A stretch of 64,000 bases of DNA from Saccharobesus litoralis. GTDB taxonomy: Bacteria > Pseudomonadota > Gammaproteobacteria > Enterobacterales > Alteromonadaceae. Position numbers and translations under genes: made by a program. The stretch spans positions 2,356,001 to 2,420,000 of the forward strand of contig NZ_CP026604.1 in the NCBI RefSeq assembly GCF_003063625.1. Reading direction: 5' to 3'. Below, piece after piece: positions 8,970 through 18,772 of this stretch (positions are counted from its first letter, which is position 1; each line of letters begins with the position of its first letter). The notes beneath the pieces were generated by a model that worked only from the letters and a program-made list of their open reading frames with translations, was not told where the DNA came from and did no database searches.

Positions 8970-9803
8970 ATGTCCGAACTTAAACGCTTAAATAAATATA
9001 TCAGTGAAACGGGCTTTTGTTCACGTCGCGATGCCGACAGACTAATTGAACAAGGGCAAGTAAAAGTGAATGGCCTACAGCCTGAAATGGGTGTTAAAGT
9101 CAGTGACAACGACAAAATAGAAATTAACGGGCAACCATTAAAAACTAAACCCAAACCTGTCTATTTAGCCTATAACAAACCGGTTGGCATAACGAGCACC
9201 ACAGATTCCAGCGACCCAACCAATATTGTTAAAGCTATTGGTTATCACGAACGTATTTTTCCTATTGGTCGTTTGGATAAACCATCTCAGGGACTGATTT
9301 TATTAACCAATCAAGGCGATATCGTTAATAAAATACTGCGTGCTGGCAATAACCACGAAAAAGAATACAAAGTCACCGTTAATAAACCCATTACCGATGA
9401 ATTTATTTATAAAATGGCGAACGGATTGCCGATTTTAGATACGATAACCAAACGTTGTAAAGTGACTAAGATCAGCGCTCGAACATTTACAATAGTATTA
9501 ACTCAAGGCTTAAACCGCCAAATTCGCCGCATGTGCGAATACTTAGATTACGACGTGACTCGCTTACAAAGACTTAGAATAATGAACATAGAGACTGGTG
9601 ATTTAAAACCTGGTGAATGGCGTCATCTAACAGAGCAAGAAATCAAAAAAATAGAATCCGCAATAAAAAGTTCTTCAAACAATCAAATTCACTCACTCGA
9701 CAGTCACAAAAAAGGCAAACGTCAAACTAAGCATGAATCTGTTAGCCGTGCAGCCAAAAAACGAGCTCAACAAAAAGCTCGTTTTCGTAATAATCAAAAC
9801 TAA
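8970..9803 (+). CDS. rluF: 23S rRNA pseudouridine(2604) synthase RluF
   Basis: Isomerises a uridine of 23S rRNA (U2604 in E. coli) to pseudouridine. An N-terminal S4 RNA-binding domain (RLNKYISETGFCSRRDADRLI, given here as KYISETGFCSRR and DADRLI) is followed by the RsuA/RluB/E/F catalytic domain. The catalytic aspartate is in GRLDKPSQGLILLTNQGD and the conserved end motif is GLNRQIRRMCEYLDYDVTRL; the latter two strings together are typical of RluF. A lysine- and glutamine-rich tail of about 45 residues follows. The ATG at 8970 has a TAGGA site seven bases upstream and is preferred over a TTG at 8964. Confidence 0.9.
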   Translation: MSELKRLNKYISETGFCSRRDADRLIEQGQVKVNGLQPEMGVKVSDNDKIEINGQPLKTKPKPVYLAYNKPVGITSTTDSSDPTNIVKAIGYHERIFPIGRLDKPSQGLILLTNQGDIVNKILRAGNNHEKEYKVTVNKPITDEFIYKMANGLPILDTITKRCKVTKISARTFTIVLTQGLNRQIRRMCEYLDYDVTRLQRLRIMNIETGDLKPGEWRHLTEQEIKKIESAIKSSSNNQIHSLDSHKKGKRQTKHESVSRAAKKRAQQKARFRNNQN

Positions 9804-9822
9804 AGCTAACATCACAAAATAA

Positions 9823-9842
9823 GACTCGCTTAAAAGTGAGTC
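9823..9842 (+). terminator. Possible terminator after rluF
   Basis: GACTCGCTT and AAGTGAGTC form a short stem (one G-T pair) 20 bp after the rluF stop. It is followed by ATATTCCCTT rather than a strong T run, so this is a weak call. Confidence 0.35.
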
Positions 9843-10017
9843 ATATTCCCTTCATAAACTTTCTCAATTTTTCTACTAAACTAAAAGAGTTTAAATACGC
9901 ATTTTTCGATCTAGATCTCTATCCTGTTTTACCAGTTTAGGCCTAGAGTTGAATCGCGTATTGTAGAAAATTTAGTGTATACGTAGACGCAAACATAAAA
10001 ACTAAAATCTTAACCAG

Positions 10018-10170
10018 ATAGAGTCAAAACGATCAAACTTTGGGACAGGTTTCTAGTTCCAGACGAAACCTAAGTACTTACATCCATGTAAGCACCAAAA
10101 TTAGGGGCTTGTAAGCCAAGTCGAGTGAAAGCGCTGACAATAAACCTAAAACCTGAGCGAAAAGACTATA
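10018..10170 (+). repeat. Dispersed palindromic repeat, copy B (153 bp)
   Basis: Member of the six-copy family. It has the left end (ATAGAGTCAAAACGATCAAA), the AGGTTTC/GAAACCT hairpin and the CTTACATCCATGTAAG hairpin. In place of the central palindrome it has a diverged stretch (CACCAAAATTAGGGGCTTGT), followed by the right end CCTGAGCGAAAAGACTATA. It lies 36 bp before the GAF gene and points at it. The remaining part of this 400-bp gene-free stretch (9843-10017) is AT-rich with nothing that I recognise. Confidence 0.85.
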
Positions 10171-10206
10171 ACAGTTTCAATTGATAACAAATATAAGGAC
10201 TTAACA

Positions 10207-10641
10207 ATGAGCCAAAGCAATTTACAGCAAATCGTTTCTATCATTTCTACATTACGTCAAACCCTAAATATGGAAACTGCGATTGTTTCGAAAATAGAAT
10301 TAAAAGCTGGACGCTATACAATCCAAGCTGTCGAATCAGTGATGAATGTATTTAAACCTAATGATGAATTTGCCCTACAAGATACTTATTGTGCTGCTGT
10401 TATGGATTGTGAAGACACCATTACTTATACCAATGTAGGTAAAATAGAAAAAATGCAGCTTCATCCCGTTTATACATTACTGCAACTAGAAAGTTATATT
10501 GGTACACCTATTAAAAAAGATGGTCAGGCATACGGTACATTAAATTTTTCTAGTACAGATATTCGTCAGCAGCCATTCAGCGAAATAGAGCTTAATCAAG
10601 TAAAAATAGCGGCTAATCAAATCGCTGAATTACTTGATTAA
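10207..10641 (+). CDS. Single GAF-domain protein
   Basis: A 144-residue stand-alone GAF domain, probably a small-molecule or redox sensor. Landmarks are LNMETAIVSKIE, the YTIQAVESVMN strand, DTYCAAVMDCEDTITYTNVG, LESYIGTPIKKDGQAYGTLNF and the C-terminal helix EIELNQVKIAANQIAELL. Cysteines in DTYCAAVMDCED could be functional but no ligand can be assigned. AAGGA lies 11 bp before the ATG. It lies beside oriC, where E. coli and many relatives carry mioC; a role in replication control is not implied by the sequence. Confidence 0.85.
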   Translation: MSQSNLQQIVSIISTLRQTLNMETAIVSKIELKAGRYTIQAVESVMNVFKPNDEFALQDTYCAAVMDCEDTITYTNVGKIEKMQLHPVYTLLQLESYIGTPIKKDGQAYGTLNFSSTDIRQQPFSEIELNQVKIAANQIAELLD

Positions 10642-10647
10642 ATGAAA

Positions 10648-10825
10648 TATAGTCAAAGCGATCAGGTTTTAGGGGCAGGTTTCTAGTTCCAGACGAAACC
10701 TAAGTACTTACATCCATGTAAGCAAAGCCGTCAAGCTTCGAATCCCCATGAGCATATGCTCTATTATGTGATTGGGGTGAGTAAGCGCTGACAATGAACC
10801 ATAAGGCCTGAGCGAGAAGACTATA
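10648..10825 (+). repeat. Dispersed palindromic repeat, copy C (full length, type copy)
   Basis: A 178-bp element that begins TATAGTC and ends GACTATA. Its ends are imperfect inverted repeats: the left end reads ATAGTCAAAGCGATCAGG and the right end, read on the other strand, ATAGTCTTCTCGCTCAGG. Inside are three potential hairpins: AGGTTTC (10677-10683) with GAAACCT (10695-10701); CTTACA (10707-10712) with TGTAAG (10717-10722); and CCCCA with TGGGG around the perfect palindrome GAGCATATGCTC (10750-10761). It has no coding capacity. It lies 7 bp after the GAF gene stop and before oriC. Related copies are at 139, 10018, 33401, 45608 (minus strand) and 58574. Confidence 0.92.
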
Positions 10826-10986
10826 GCATGTCTTTTTTATATTAATACGGGCTGATCTAGCACTAAGCTCGTATTAATTATTAATCCTGACTATTTTAGA
10901 TTATTCAAACTTATTCATTATAGATCACTAACTGATCTAACCTTGATCGTCCCTTGATCAAAACAAATTCACTACCTGATCACAAT

Positions 10987-10995
10987 TTATCCACA
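10987..10995 (+). promoter_or_regulatory. DnaA box, perfect consensus
   Basis: TTATCCACA, identical to the high-affinity DnaA box of E. coli (R1/R4 type). It lies 24 bp from a second perfect box in the opposite orientation. Confidence 0.9.
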
Positions 10996-11019
10996 AATAT
11001 GATGCTTTGATCATAACTG

Positions 11020-11028
11020 TGTGGATAA
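11020..11028 (-). promoter_or_regulatory. DnaA box, perfect consensus, opposite strand
   Basis: TGTGGATAA on the plus strand is the reverse complement of TTATCCACA. The pair with the box at 10987 makes an inverted couple inside oriC. Confidence 0.9.
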
Positions 11029-11093
11029 GATCGCGAATAACACTTGATCAAACTCTGATCAATTCAAGGATAATTTTACGAGTATTTAAGACC

Positions 11094-11102
11094 TGTGTAT
11101 AA
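11094..11102 (-). promoter_or_regulatory. DnaA box, R2-like
   Basis: TGTGTATAA, the reverse complement of TTATACACA. It is one base off consensus and identical to the E. coli R2 box. Confidence 0.75.
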
Positions 11103-11198
11103 ATGACGATCTATTCCTCAGCTTGATCAAAGTTTGATCAAAGATTGATCACTAGTTATTAAGTTTGTAGATAATTGATCTGTATAATGTTTTTTAGC

Positions 11199-11207
11199 TT
11201 TTCCACA
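11199..11207 (+). promoter_or_regulatory. DnaA box, one mismatch
   Basis: TTTTCCACA differs from TTATCCACA by one base. It is the box nearest to the AT-rich unwinding segment, the place of R1 in E. coli. Confidence 0.6.
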
Positions 11208-11220
11208 GGATCAGCCGATC

Positions 11221-11303
11221 CTAATAAAAATAAAAACAAGATCTTTATATAAAGATCTTTATATATATTTATGCGATCAGAATTGATCAAAAATCTTTAT
11301 ACT
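11221..11303. other. DNA unwinding element with tandem AT-rich 13-mers
   Basis: AGATCTTTATATA occurs twice, at 11239-11251 and 11253-11265, exactly 14 bp apart. A third related copy (AAATCTTTATACT) lies at 11291-11303. Each begins at or near a GATC and is AT-rich, like the three E. coli 13-mers (GATCTnTTnTTTT). This is where the strands would first open. Confidence 0.82.
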
Positions 11304-11537
11304 GATCACCTCTAAACTAATTAAGATATTATTAAATAAACCTTATTTTTTTAGTTTTCATGATCAATAATTGGACATTGATTCAAGAAAAACGATCAAA
11401 GTTTGATCAGGAAAAAACCATAAAAATGATGGTTCACTAAAATTAAATTGCGATCTAAGCCAGATCCTGATTCCATTTCATTAACTTTGTCTATAAAATA
11501 GCCGCCCTTTTTTCTTCAGCTAGGTGTGTGGAGATCT

Positions 11538-13430
11538 ATGTCAGTATTTGAACAACATTTTGATGTGATTGTCGTTGGTGGCGGTCATGCTGGAACAGAA
11601 GCAGCAATGGCAGCTGCGCGTATGAAACAAAGTACATTGTTGCTTACTCATAATGTTGAAACATTAGGTCAAATGTCATGCAATCCGGCAATAGGTGGCA
11701 TAGGTAAAGGCCATCTAGTGAAAGAAATTGATGCGCTCGGCGGATTAATGGCTAAAGCCACCGACAAAGGCGGTATTCAATTTAGAACCTTAAATATTAG
11801 TAAAGGACCAGCCGTTCGCGCCACGCGTGCGCAAGCTGATAGATTGTTATACAAAGCCGCCGTACGAGAAGCACTAGAAAATCAAGAAAACTTATTGATC
11901 TTTCAACAAGCGGTTGACGATTTAATTGTTGAAAACGACACAGTAACCGGTGTTGTAACCCAAATGGGTTTAAAGTTTAAAGCTAAATCTGTTGTGCTAA
12001 CAGTGGGTACTTTTTTAGGTGGCCAAATCCATATTGGCTTAGAAAACTATCGTGGTGGTCGAGCGGGTGATCCACCATCAATAGCATTAGCCAATCGCTT
12101 ACGTGAACTACCATTTCGCGTTGGTCGTTTAAAAACGGGTACCCCGCCGCGTATTGATGCTCGCAGTGTTGATTTCTCTGTTATGCAAGAGCAACCCGGT
12201 GATAATCCGACTCCTGTGTTTTCGTTTATGGGTAAACGTAGCGATCATCCACAGCAAATACCTTGTTATATTACGCATACCAATGAAACCACCCATGACA
12301 TTATTCGTGGCGGCTTAGATCGCTCACCTATGTATTCTGGTGTTATCGAGGGTATTGGTCCACGTTATTGCCCGTCGATTGAAGATAAAATTATGCGATT
12401 TGCCGATAAAAATTCGCATCAAATTTTTATTGAACCCGAAGGTCTAACCACGCACGAGTTATATCCTAATGGTATTTCTACCAGTTTACCGTTTGATGTT
12501 CAGCTAAACCTAGTTCGCTCAATTAGTGGTATGGAAAACGCCCATATTACTCGTCCGGGTTATGCGATTGAATATGATTTCTTTGATCCGCGTGATTTAA
12601 AACAAACGCTAGAAACAAAATTTATTAATAACCTGTTTTTTGCTGGCCAAATTAACGGCACCACAGGTTATGAAGAAGCAGGTGCTCAAGGTTTGTTAGC
12701 CGGTACCAATGCAGCGCTCAGAGCGCAAGAAAAAGACGATTTTATTATCCGTCGTGATCAAGGTTATTTAGGCGTACTAGTCGATGATTTAATCACTATG
12801 GGCACTAAAGAACCTTATCGAATGTTTACTAGCCGAGCTGAATATCGATTACTACTGCGTGAAGATAATGCAGATATTCGATTAACAGAAGCAGGACGTC
12901 ATTTAGGATTAGTTGGTGATGAACAATGGCAAGTTTTTAACGAAAAATTAGAAGCCATTGAACAAGAACGCCAGCGTTTGAAAACGACATGGGTACACAA
13001 AGAACATGAGTGTTTATCACAACTCAACCCTATGTTGAAAAACCCGATTAGTCGTGAAGCCTCATTGGAAGATCTTATTCGTCGTCCAGAAGTGACATAC
13101 GATAAGTTAATGACAATTGAAGGTTTAGGCCCGAAAATTGATAATGAGCAAGCGGCTGAACAAGTTGAAATTCAAATTAAATACGCTGGTTATATAGCAC
13201 GCCAACAGGATGAGATTGAAAAACAACTTCGCAATGAAAATACCATTTTACCTAGCGAATTTGATTATGCAGGCGTAAAAGGTTTATCGAATGAAGTGAT
13301 CGCTAAACTTAATGATCATAAACCGCAAACCATTGGCCAAGCGTCACGTATTTCAGGTGTTACCCCTGCTGCTATTTCATTACTCTTGATTAGTTTGAAA
13401 AAACAAGGTTTGTTAAAACGTAGCGCTTAA
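11538..13430 (+). CDS. mnmG: tRNA uridine-34 5-carboxymethylaminomethyl modification enzyme MnmG
   Basis: With MnmE it adds a carboxymethylaminomethyl group to U34 of tRNAs, using FAD and methylene-tetrahydrofolate. The 630-residue length is normal. The FAD-binding dinucleotide fold is [20 protein letters not shown] at the N-terminus. Family motifs include [22 protein letters not shown], seen here as [11 protein letters not shown], then PTGTPPR-like [10 protein letters not shown], the [15 protein letters not shown] block, and [18 protein letters not shown]. The C-terminal helical domain binds MnmE and tRNA. The ATG at 11538 ([10 protein letters not shown]) has GGAG eight bases upstream; a GTG at 11526 is less likely. 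It is the first gene to the right of oriC, reading away from it. Confidence 0.98.
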   Translation: MSVFEQHFDVIVVGGGHAGTEAAMAAARMKQSTLLLTHNVETLGQMSCNPAIGGIGKGHLVKEIDALGGLMAKATDKGGIQFRTLNISKGPAVRATRAQADRLLYKAAVREALENQENLLIFQQAVDDLIVENDTVTGVVTQMGLKFKAKSVVLTVGTFLGGQIHIGLENYRGGRAGDPPSIALANRLRELPFRVGRLKTGTPPRIDARSVDFSVMQEQPGDNPTPVFSFMGKRSDHPQQIPCYITHTNETTHDIIRGGLDRSPMYSGVIEGIGPRYCPSIEDKIMRFADKNSHQIFIEPEGLTTHELYPNGISTSLPFDVQLNLVRSISGMENAHITRPGYAIEYDFFDPRDLKQTLETKFINNLFFAGQINGTTGYEEAGAQGLLAGTNAALRAQEKDDFIIRRDQGYLGVLVDDLITMGTKEPYRMFTSRAEYRLLLREDNADIRLTEAGRHLGLVGDEQWQVFNEKLEAIEQERQRLKTTWVHKEHECLSQLNPMLKNPISREASLEDLIRRPEVTYDKLMTIEGLGPKIDNEQAAEQVEIQIKYAGYIARQQDEIEKQLRNENTILPSEFDYAGVKGLSNEVIAKLNDHKPQTIGQASRISGVTPAAISLLLISLKKQGLLKRSA

Positions 13431-13460
13431 AAGCTAACAGAGTTGAATTCCCATCTAAAT

Positions 13461-13489
13461 AGAGATTGCGTATAATCAAGGCAATCTCT
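13461..13489 (+). terminator. Hairpin between mnmG and rsmG, possible attenuator or terminator
   Basis: AGAGATTGC (13461-13469) and GCAATCTCT (13481-13489) form a perfect 9-bp stem with an 11-base loop; TCTT follows. The loop contains TATAAT (13471-13476), which could also be a -10 element for rsmG-parAB. Which role is real cannot be decided from the sequence. Confidence 0.4.
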
Positions 13490-13557
13490 TCTTAACGATT
13501 TAGCAAATAACTGTTTGATCGTTTAAATACATTTCTAATTATTCAGGCAAAAATAGC

Positions 13558-14187
13558 ATGTCATTGCGAGAAAACTTTGAACAACTCGTTGCACAAACAT
13601 CGATTGATGTTTCAGACAAGCAAACAGAACAATTAATAAGATTAGTAGAGCTATTAGACAAATGGAATAAAGCTTACAATCTAACCTCAGTACGTAATCC
13701 GCACGATATGCTTGTAAGGCATATCTTGGATTCAATTATTCTGGTAGAACATTTGCCGCAGCAGGCAAATTTAATCGATGTGGGTACAGGCCCTGGTTTA
13801 CCTGGCTTACCACTGGCTATTATGTTGCCAAATTGCCAATTTACATTGCTAGATAGTCTTGGTAAACGCATTAGATTTATTCGACAAGTCGCTTATGAGT
13901 TAGGCCTTACTAACGTGACAGCTGTTCAATCTCGTGTTGAAGAGCATCAACCCGAACAGCTTTATGATGGTGTATTAAGTCGGGCGTTTGCATCACTTGC
14001 AGATATGCTCAGTTGGTGTCAACATCTAGTACCTAAAAGTGGAAATTTCTATGCGATGAAAGGTCTGTATCCTGATACAGAAATCGCTAATATGTCAGCT
14101 AATTTTAAATTACAGGATGCCAAGCGTTTAAACGTACCAAAACTAGATGAAGAAAGACATTTATTGCATGTAGTTAAGTTGGTGTAG
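13558..14187 (+). CDS. rsmG: 16S rRNA (guanine-527-N7)-methyltransferase RsmG
   Basis: Methylates N7 of G527 in 16S rRNA with S-adenosylmethionine. 209 residues, normal for the family. The SAM-binding loop is [15 protein letters not shown] (about residues 76-90), preceded by the family block [14 protein letters not shown] and HILDSI, and followed by [12 protein letters not shown] and [12 protein letters not shown]. It lies 127 bp after mnmG and is followed closely by parA, the usual gammaproteobacterial order gidA-gidB-parA-parB. Confidence 0.97.
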   Translation: MSLRENFEQLVAQTSIDVSDKQTEQLIRLVELLDKWNKAYNLTSVRNPHDMLVRHILDSIILVEHLPQQANLIDVGTGPGLPGLPLAIMLPNCQFTLLDSLGKRIRFIRQVAYELGLTNVTAVQSRVEEHQPEQLYDGVLSRAFASLADMLSWCQHLVPKSGNFYAMKGLYPDTEIANMSANFKLQDAKRLNVPKLDEERHLLHVVKLV

Positions 14188-14219
14188 CAGCAAAACGTTT
14201 GCGAAAAGAGGACAGTATT

Positions 14220-15017
14220 GTGGGTAAAGTCATAGCAATAGCAAATCAGAAAGGTGGTGTTGGTAAAACCACAACAGCAGTCAATTTGGCAGCGTCTATG
14301 GCGGCTACCAAACGTAAAGTTTTACTGATAGACCTTGATCCACAAGGTAATGCAACTATGGGCAGTGGCGTTGATAAATATGAAGTTCCCGCCACCGCTT
14401 ATGAATTACTAGTTGAAGAGCAAACTGTAGACTCTGTGGCCGTTAAAGAAACATCCGGTGGTTATCATATAATTGCCGCCAATTCAGATGTGACGGCAGC
14501 CGAGATAAAGTTAATGGAAGTTTTTGCTCGTGAAACGCGGCTACGAAAATCGTTAGAAACAGCCCGTAATCAATATGATTTTATTTTTATCGACTGCCCG
14601 CCTTCACTCAATATGCTAACGGTTAATGCGATGGCCGCCGCCGATTCCGTGTTAGTACCAATGCAATGCGAATACTATGCGTTAGAAGGTTTAACAGCTT
14701 TGATGGACACGATTCAAAAACTGGCCTCTGTCGTTAATCCAGACCTTGCTATTGAAGGGATATTACGTACGATGTACGACCCGCGTAATCGATTGGCTAA
14801 CGATGTATCAGAACAATTAAAATCCCATTTTGGTGATAAAGTTTATCGTACAGTTATTCCAAGAAATGTGCGTCTTGCTGAAGCGCCAAGTTTTGGCGCA
14901 CCTGCTATGTACTATGATAAGTCGTCTACTGGGGCAAAGGCGTATTTGGCTTTAGCGGGTGAAATGATCCGCAAAGGTGAAAAAAGCGACCCATCTAAAA
15001 ATAAACAAGTAGCTTAA
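14220..15017 (+). CDS. parA: Chromosome-partitioning ATPase ParA (Soj)
   Basis: A dimerising P-loop ATPase that works with ParB to segregate the origin region. 265 residues. The deviant Walker A is KGGVGKTTTAVNLAAS near the N-terminus, with Walker A' LIDLDPQGNATMGSG and Walker B FIFIDCPPSLNMLTVNA. I choose the GTG at 14220 (MGKVIAIANQKGG), which has AAGAGGA seven bases upstream, over a TTG at 14199. The lack of a long N-terminal extension marks it as the chromosomal rather than plasmid type. It is 25 bp before parB and clearly in the same operon. Confidence 0.97.
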   Translation: MGKVIAIANQKGGVGKTTTAVNLAASMAATKRKVLLIDLDPQGNATMGSGVDKYEVPATAYELLVEEQTVDSVAVKETSGGYHIIAANSDVTAAEIKLMEVFARETRLRKSLETARNQYDFIFIDCPPSLNMLTVNAMAAADSVLVPMQCEYYALEGLTALMDTIQKLASVVNPDLAIEGILRTMYDPRNRLANDVSEQLKSHFGDKVYRTVIPRNVRLAEAPSFGAPAMYYDKSSTGAKAYLALAGEMIRKGEKSDPSKNKQVA

Positions 15018-15042
15018 AAATAAGAATAACTGGAAATAACTC

Positions 15043-15933
15043 ATGTCTGCAAAAAAACGAGGATTAGGCCGAGGGCTCGACGCATTATTAACCAATAGTG
15101 GTGCTTTTGCTCAGCCTCAAGAAGAACAACAAGCTACAGAGCAATCAGATGATGTTCGTGGTGAGTTGCGTAAATTACCTATTGAACAGTTACAGCCAGG
15201 TAAGTATCAACCTCGTAAAGACATGTCACCTGAAGCGCTTGAAGAATTATCCAGTTCTATTCGATCTCAGGGAATTATTCAGCCTATTGTTGTTCGTCAA
15301 GTGGCTGACAACACATATGAAATTATAGCGGGTGAACGTCGTTGGCGTGCTGCACAATTAGCCGAATTAAGCGTTGTACCCTGTTTAGTCAAAGATGTAC
15401 CAGATGAAGCCGCTGTTGCGATAGCTCTTATTGAGAATATTCAGCGTGAAGATCTCAATGCTATGGAAGAAGCTATTGCGTTACATAGGTTGATGACCGA
15501 ATTTGAATTAACCCATCAGCAAACAGCTGACGCAGTCGGTAAATCTCGAACGACAGTCACTAATTTATTACGGTTAAATAATTTAAATACCGATGTAAAA
15601 ACTTTACTTGAGCATGGCGATATTGAGATGGGGCATGCCCGAGCACTACTAGGGCTTGAAGGTGACTTGCAGTCAACAACCGCAAGAACGGTTGTTGCTA
15701 AAGGGTTGACGGTACGCGATACCGAAAAATTAGTGAATAAAGTTCAACAACCAGAAGAAGCTAAACCAGAAAAAAGTGTTGATCCGGATTTAGTCGCATT
15801 ACAAAACAAACTATCGGAATCTGTCGGTTCAAAGGTAACTATTAATTACAATGCGAAAGGTAAGGGTAAGCTAGTTATCGATTTTAGTAATCTGGATGTA
15901 TTAGACGGAATCATCGGTAAAATTAGCAATTAA
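15043..15933 (+). CDS. parB: Chromosome-partitioning protein ParB (Spo0J)
   Basis: Binds centromere-like parS sites and spreads along DNA as a CTP-dependent clamp. 296 residues. The start KKRGLGRGLDALL is the ParA-interacting motif. The ParB/Srx-like CTP-binding core has GKYQPRKDM, IRSQGIIQPIVVR and GERRWRAAQLA, followed by LIENIQREDLNAMEEA and a helix-turn-helix (TQQTADAVGKSRTTVTNLLRL type, seen here as HQQTADAVGKSRTTVTNLLR). The C-terminal dimerisation part ends VLDGIIGKISN. I did not find a parS site (TGTTTCACGTGAAACA) by eye in this window. Confidence 0.97.
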   Translation: MSAKKRGLGRGLDALLTNSGAFAQPQEEQQATEQSDDVRGELRKLPIEQLQPGKYQPRKDMSPEALEELSSSIRSQGIIQPIVVRQVADNTYEIIAGERRWRAAQLAELSVVPCLVKDVPDEAAVAIALIENIQREDLNAMEEAIALHRLMTEFELTHQQTADAVGKSRTTVTNLLRLNNLNTDVKTLLEHGDIEMGHARALLGLEGDLQSTTARTVVAKGLTVRDTEKLVNKVQQPEEAKPEKSVDPDLVALQNKLSESVGSKVTINYNAKGKGKLVIDFSNLDVLDGIIGKISN

Positions 15934-15968
15934 TTATTAAGTTTTATAACTTGAAACTATTTTGTAAA

Positions 15969-15993
15969 CAAAACCCGCGATATTCGCGGGTTT
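15969..15993 (+). terminator. Intrinsic terminator after parB
   Basis: AAAACCCGCGA, a TAT loop and TCGCGGGTTTT form an 11-bp perfect stem ending in T residues, 36 bp after the parB stop. It separates the mnmG-parAB genes from the ATP synthase operon. Confidence 0.9.
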
Positions 15994-16016
15994 TGTTTAT
16001 GTTATTAACATTAATG

Positions 16017-16047
16017 TTGACTATAGATGTTGTGTATAGGCTATATC
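16017..16047 (+). promoter_or_regulatory. Candidate promoter of the atp operon
   Basis: TTGACT (16017-16022) and TATATC (16042-16047) are separated by 19 bases, between the parB terminator and atpI. The spacing is long, so this is only a candidate; a promoter is needed somewhere in this 160-bp gap. Confidence 0.35.
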
Positions 16048-16153
16048 ACTATGAGCTAGCGTAATGCGCTACATATTGTTGCAAAACTACGGGAAATCGG
16101 TATCATCTCGCCAGTTTTCTACCCTTAAAGTTTGTAAGTTCAGCGCGGGATAA

Positions 16154-16537
16154 ATGTTCGTGGTCAATCGGTTGAATAAGCCATTATTACTTTCTGCGAT
16201 GAAATTGATTGGACTTCAAGCAGGGTTTGTCGTTATAGCCTCTTTAATTGTTTTGATTTTGTGGGGAGATCAGGCAGGTAAGTCGGCCCTTTATGGCGGA
16301 ATAATCGCTACCTTGCCAAATGCTGTATTTGCTCTATATTCTTTTCGTTTTGCGGGAGCTCGTCAAATACAGCAAGTATATGCATCGCTAAAAAGAGGCG
16401 TTGCATTTAAGTATTTATTAAGCATTTTGCTATTCGCATTAGTATTTAAAACAACAGCGGTTGTTTTGTTACCATTTTTCATCGTCTATCTAATCGCGAT
16501 TTCAGCAAACTGGTTTGCACCGATTTTTTTTAATTAA
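16154..16537 (+). CDS. atpI: ATP synthase accessory protein AtpI
   Basis: A 127-residue membrane protein with four predicted helices, the first gene of the atp operon. AtpI is thought to help assemble the c-ring and is not essential for catalysis. Typical features are GDQAGKSALYGGIIATLPNAVFALYSFR (seen as QAGKSALYGG and IATLPNAVFA) and the KRGVAFKYLLSILLF helix. It is followed by atpB after 15 bp. Confidence 0.92.
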   Translation: MFVVNRLNKPLLLSAMKLIGLQAGFVVIASLIVLILWGDQAGKSALYGGIIATLPNAVFALYSFRFAGARQIQQVYASLKRGVAFKYLLSILLFALVFKTTAVVLLPFFIVYLIAISANWFAPIFFN

Positions 16538-16549
16538 CTTTTAGGATGA

Positions 16550-17701
<1,152 letters not shown>

Positions 17702-17744
17702 TTGCGTCTCTTTTGAACAGCTTACTAGTTAAGGAGGAGCGGTC

Positions 17745-18215
17745 GTGAATTTAACTGCCACTCTAATAGGCGAATTAATTGCATTTACCGTTTTTGTGTT
17801 GTTCTGCATGAAATATGTATGGCCACCACTTAACGGCGCAATTGAAGCTCGTCAAAAGAAAATAGCTGATGGTTTAGAAGCCGCAGAGCATGCTGAAAAA
17901 GACTTAGAATTAGCTCAAAAACGAGCTACTGAGCAACTTAAAGATGCAAAAGCTCAAGCTGCACAAATCATCGAACAAGCTAAGAATCGTGAAAATCAAA
18001 TGATTGACGAAGCTGCTGATAAAGCACGTGCCGAAGCTGAGAAAATCTTGGCTGCCGGTCATGCTGAAATTGAAGCTGAGCGCAATCGTGCGAAAGAAGA
18101 ATTACGTAAGCAAGTTGCTGTGTTAGCAGTAGCTGGTGCTGAAAAAATTCTTGAGCGCTCTATCGATTCGTCAGCTCACGCAGATATTCTTGATAAGCTT
18201 GTTGAAGAATTGTAA
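17745..18215 (+). CDS. atpF: F1Fo ATP synthase subunit b
   Basis: Peripheral stalk of the enzyme: one N-terminal membrane helix ([22 protein letters not shown]) followed by a long charged coiled coil rich in Ala, Glu and Lys. 156 residues, as in E. coli. It starts with GTG at 17745, well supported by the very strong AAGGAGGAG at 17731-17739. Confidence 0.97.
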   Translation: MNLTATLIGELIAFTVFVLFCMKYVWPPLNGAIEARQKKIADGLEAAEHAEKDLELAQKRATEQLKDAKAQAAQIIEQAKNRENQMIDEAADKARAEAEKILAAGHAEIEAERNRAKEELRKQVAVLAVAGAEKILERSIDSSAHADILDKLVEEL

Positions 18216-18226
18216 GGGGTAAAAAG

Positions 18227-18760
18227 ATGTCTGAACTGACAACTATTGCCCGTCCATATGCCACAGCAGCATTTGAATTTGCTGTTGAAGCTAAAGCGAT
18301 TGATGCCATGCAAGCACAATTGGTGTTTGCGGCGGAAGTTAGCAAAAACGATACAGTTCAAGCTTTACTAACGGGTTCAACTAATGCTGATACATTAGCT
18401 GATATCTTCATCAAAGTATGTGATGAACAGTTAGATAAAAATGGCCAAAACCTGATTAAGGTGATGGCAGAGAACAAGCGTTTATTTGCGCTTCCTGAAG
18501 TTGTGAAATTATTTGCTGAATTAAAAGCAGAGTATGAGAAAACTGTCGAAGTTGACGTATTCTCTGCTACTGAATTATCAGCAGAGCAACAGGAAAAATT
18601 GGTCGCTTCTTTAGAAAAGCGTTTGGCGAAAAAAGTTAAGCTGAACTGTCAAATTGATACCAACCTTATTGGTGGCTTGCGAGTTAAAGCAGGTGATATT
18701 GTTATCGATTCGACGGTTCGCGGAAAATTGGATCGACTTGCAACTAGTTTGCAGTCGTAG
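18227..18760 (+). CDS. atpH: F1Fo ATP synthase subunit delta
   Basis: Links the F1 head to the peripheral stalk. 177 residues. The N-terminal domain [19 protein letters not shown] and the C-terminal [23 protein letters not shown] are family signatures. It lies 11 bp after atpF and 12 bp before atpA. Confidence 0.97.
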   Translation: MSELTTIARPYATAAFEFAVEAKAIDAMQAQLVFAAEVSKNDTVQALLTGSTNADTLADIFIKVCDEQLDKNGQNLIKVMAENKRLFALPEVVKLFAELKAEYEKTVEVDVFSATELSAEQQEKLVASLEKRLAKKVKLNCQIDTNLIGGLRVKAGDIVIDSTVRGKLDRLATSLQS

Positions 18761-18772
18761 GGGATTAAGAGC

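Larger units (their letters stand above)
10852..11500. other. oriC: Chromosomal origin of replication, oriC
   Basis: The gene-free stretch before mnmG carries 28 GATC sites between 10852 and 11536, about ten times the chance expectation; about twelve are TGATCA. It also has two perfect DnaA boxes, two weaker ones and an AT-rich segment with tandem 13-mers on the mnmG side. This is the layout of E. coli oriC, in which the 13-mers lie towards mnmG (gidA) and the DnaA boxes run towards mioC. The gene order mnmG-rsmG-parAB-atp to the right agrees. GATC clustering implies Dam methylation and SeqA-type sequestration. The exact borders are my estimate. Confidence 0.93.

Noticed and set aside
10852-11500. 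Many TGATCA repeats as a CRISPR-like or iteron array
   Set aside because: Spacing is irregular and the sites are explained as Dam sites of oriC; the mnmG context and DnaA boxes support a chromosomal origin rather than a plasmid iteron set.
14220-15933. A parS site near parAB
   Set aside because: I looked for TGTTTCACGTGAAACA-like palindromes by eye and saw none; a computed search would be needed to be certain.
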